A DNA stretch of 14,169 nt from assembly GCA_041635755.1 (NCBI GenBank), contig JBFKUL010000057.1, forward strand, positions 1 through 14,169. The letters run 5' to 3'. The notes under the pieces were generated by a model that ran no database searches, was not told the DNA's origin, and worked only from the letters and a program-made list of their open reading frames with translations. This document shows, piece after piece, positions 12,629 to 14,169 of this stretch. A program made the translations under genes and the position numbers. The first letter of the stretch is position 1; every line of letters starts with the position of its first letter. Origin of the DNA: JBFKUL01 sp041635755. Lineage in GTDB: Bacteria; Pseudomonadota; Gammaproteobacteria; Burkholderiales; SG8-39.

Positions 12629-14169
12629 ATGGCACACGCGAGCAGGCTTAGCACGGCGCCCGAAGCATCGCCGGATTCGCAGCTGGCGCACGAGCGGATT
12701 CTCATCCTGGACTTCGGCGCGCAATACACACAGCTGATCGCGCGGCGCGTGCGCGAGGCCAAGGTGTACTGCGAGATCCATCCATGCGACGTGTCAGAGG
12801 CCTTTGTTCGGGCATTCGGCGCCAAGGGGGTGATCCTCTCGGGCAGCCACATGTCGGCCTACGAGCAATCGCACGACCGCGCGCCACCGGCCGTGTTCGA
12901 GCTCGGCGTCCCGGTACTCGGAATCTGCTATGGCATGCAGACCATGGCGCAGCAACTTGGCGGCAAGGTCGAAGCCGGCAGCGTTCGCGAGTTCGGCTAC
13001 GCCGAGGTACGCGCTCGCGGCCACACGCGACTGCTCGATGCAATCGAGGATTTCCGTACCCCCGAGGGCCACGGCATGCTCAAGGTGTGGATGAGCCACG
13101 GCGACAAAGTCGTCGTGATGCCCGCGGGGTTCAAGCTAATGGCCTCGACCGAGGCCTGCCCGATTGCCGCGATCGCGGACGAACAACGTCACTTCTACGG
13201 CTTGCAGTTTCATCCGGAAGTGACCCATACGCGTCAGGGCAGGGCGATCCTGACGCGCTTCGTGATCGAGATCTGCGGCTGCGCGGGCGACTGGAGCATG
13301 CCCGCCTATGTCGACGAGGCCGTTGCAAGGATCCGCGAGCAGGTGGGCCGCGACGAGGTGATTCTTGGGCTGTCCGGAGGCGTGGACTCTTCGGTTGCCG
13401 CGGCGCTGATCCACCGGGCGATCGGCACGCAACTGACCTGCGTGTTCGTCGACCACGGGTTGCTGCGCCTGAACGAGGCGCAGCAGGTGATGGACACGTT
13501 TGCGCGGCATCTCGGGGTCAAGGTCATCCACGTCGACGCGGCCCGTGATTTTATGGCGAAGCTCGCCGGCGTGGCCGACCCGGAAGCCAAGCGCAAGATC
13601 ATCGGACGGGAATTCGTCGAGGTGTTCCAGCGCGAGGCCGCACGCATCAGGAACGCCAGGTGGCTCGCGCAAGGCACGATCTACCCGGATGTGATCGAGT
13701 CGGCCGGCGCCAAGACCAAGAAAGCGACCACCATCAAGTCCCATCACAATGTCGGCGGCTTGCCCGAGACCTTGCACCTCAAGCTGCTCGAGCCATTGCG
13801 CGAGCTGTTTAAGGACGAGGTCCGCGAGCTCGGCGTGGCGCTCGGCCTGCCGCACGAAATGGTGTATCGCCATCCGTTCCCGGGCCCCGGCCTGGGCGTG
13901 CGCATTCTCGGCGAGGTGAAACAGGAGTACGCGGAGCTGCTGCGCCGCGCCGACGACATCTTTATCCAGGAGCTGAAACGCGCGACCGACGCGGAGGGAC
14001 GCTCTTGGTACGCGAAGACGGCGCAGGCCTTTGCCGTGTTTCTGCCCGTGCGCTCGGTCGGCGTCATGGGAGACGGCCGGACCTACGAATACGTGGTCGC
14101 GCTGCGCGCGGTGCAGACCACCGACTTCATGACCGCCGAGTGGGCGCCGCTGCCCCATGAATTGCTCGC
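12629..14169 (+). CDS. guaA: GMP synthase (glutamine-hydrolysing), 3' end beyond the window
   Basis: Aminates XMP to GMP using ATP and ammonia from glutamine, the step after GuaB. About 513 codons are visible with no stop; roughly 25-30 C-terminal residues are outside the window. The N-terminal class-I glutamine amidotransferase domain has ILILDFGAQYTQLIARRVRE, the nucleophile Cys100 in GICYGMQTM, and the His and Glu of GLQFHPEVTHT. The ATP pyrophosphatase domain has the P-loop LGLSGGVDSSVAAAL. The dimerisation domain follows with HPFPGPGLGVRILGE and ends near TTDFMTAEWAPLPHEL. The ATG at 12629, three bases after the guaB stop, gives about 22 residues (STAPEASPDSQLAH included) before the conserved ERILILDFG, longer than usual. 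No other ATG, GTG or TTG lies between them in frame. Confidence 0.97.
   Translation, partial: MAHASRLSTAPEASPDSQLAHERILILDFGAQYTQLIARRVREAKVYCEIHPCDVSEAFVRAFGAKGVILSGSHMSAYEQSHDRAPPAVFELGVPVLGICYGMQTMAQQLGGKVEAGSVREFGYAEVRARGHTRLLDAIEDFRTPEGHGMLKVWMSHGDKVVVMPAGFKLMASTEACPIAAIADEQRHFYGLQFHPEVTHTRQGRAILTRFVIEICGCAGDWSMPAYVDEAVARIREQVGRDEVILGLSGGVDSSVAAALIHRAIGTQLTCVFVDHGLLRLNEAQQVMDTFARHLGVKVIHVDAARDFMAKLAGVADPEAKRKIIGREFVEVFQREAARIRNARWLAQGTIYPDVIESAGAKTKKATTIKSHHNVGGLPETLHLKLLEPLRELFKDEVRELGVALGLPHEMVYRHPFPGPGLGVRILGEVKQEYAELLRRADDIFIQELKRATDAEGRSWYAKTAQAFAVFLPVRSVGVMGDGRTYEYVVALRAVQTTDFMTAEWAPLPHELL

Noticed and set aside
11114..12781. Long minus-strand ORF (555 codons) opposite guaB
   Set aside because: It is the antisense shadow of guaB, kept open by GC-rich codon structure. 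It has no family resemblance, and guaB is unmistakable on the other strand.
13136..14158. Minus-strand ORF (340 codons) opposite guaA
   Set aside because: Antisense shadow. The plus-strand frame carries all GMP synthase motifs and has no stop simply because the window ends.

Overview
The window is a compact, GC-rich (low-to-mid 60s % by eye) chromosomal segment of a betaproteobacterium. The evidence is the gene content and order: fabZ-lpxA-lpxB-rnhB (lipid A branch), an RNA methyltransferase, divergent ppsR/ppsA, divergent smpB/ratA with rnfH, a DUF4124 protein gene, and guaB-guaA. This order is familiar from Burkholderiales and related betaproteobacteria; I cannot assign a genus. There are fourteen protein genes (guaA runs off the right edge), no RNA genes, no insertion sequences and no CRISPR. 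No gene-free stretch exceeds about 155 bp.

Layout. (1) 8-2964, + strand: fabZ, lpxA, lpxB and rnhB overlap or nearly abut, as in one operon. They convert 3-hydroxyacyl-ACP into lipid A disaccharide, with RNase HII as a passenger. (2) 2961-5248: an accessory pair, senB (- strand) and senA (+ strand), transcribed divergently from a 50-bp gap. SenB resembles the selenosugar synthase family (TIGR04348) and SenA the EgtB-like selenoneine synthase, so this is a selenoneine (selenium analogue of ergothioneine) module. It lies between rnhB and the RNA methyltransferase gene, which are usually neighbours. Its ends are stitched in with no spare base: senB and rnhB share a CTAG for both stop codons, and senA and the methyltransferase overlap by ATGA. 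(3) 5245-6036: SpoU/TrmH-type RNA methyltransferase. (4) ppsR (-) and ppsA (+) diverge from a 98-bp region. They encode the PEP synthase regulatory kinase/phosphorylase and PEP synthase (gluconeogenesis). (5) smpB (-) diverges from ratA-rnfH (+). (6) A secreted DUF4124 protein gene (-) diverges from guaB-guaA (+), the two steps from IMP to GMP.

Most notable: the senAB module embedded in a housekeeping block without a senC/selD or egtD gene in view; a sharply bounded AT-rich codon patch inside ppsA (7219-7296, 25 of 26 codons ending in A or T) that looks like a short recombination tract or an assembly chimera; a Met at the acyl-chain ruler position of LpxA that predicts 3-hydroxydecanoyl transfer; and operator-like or hairpin elements in the ppsA leader and the guaB promoter. 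All four convergent gene pairs overlap or are separated by six bases or fewer, leaving no room for ordinary intergenic terminators.
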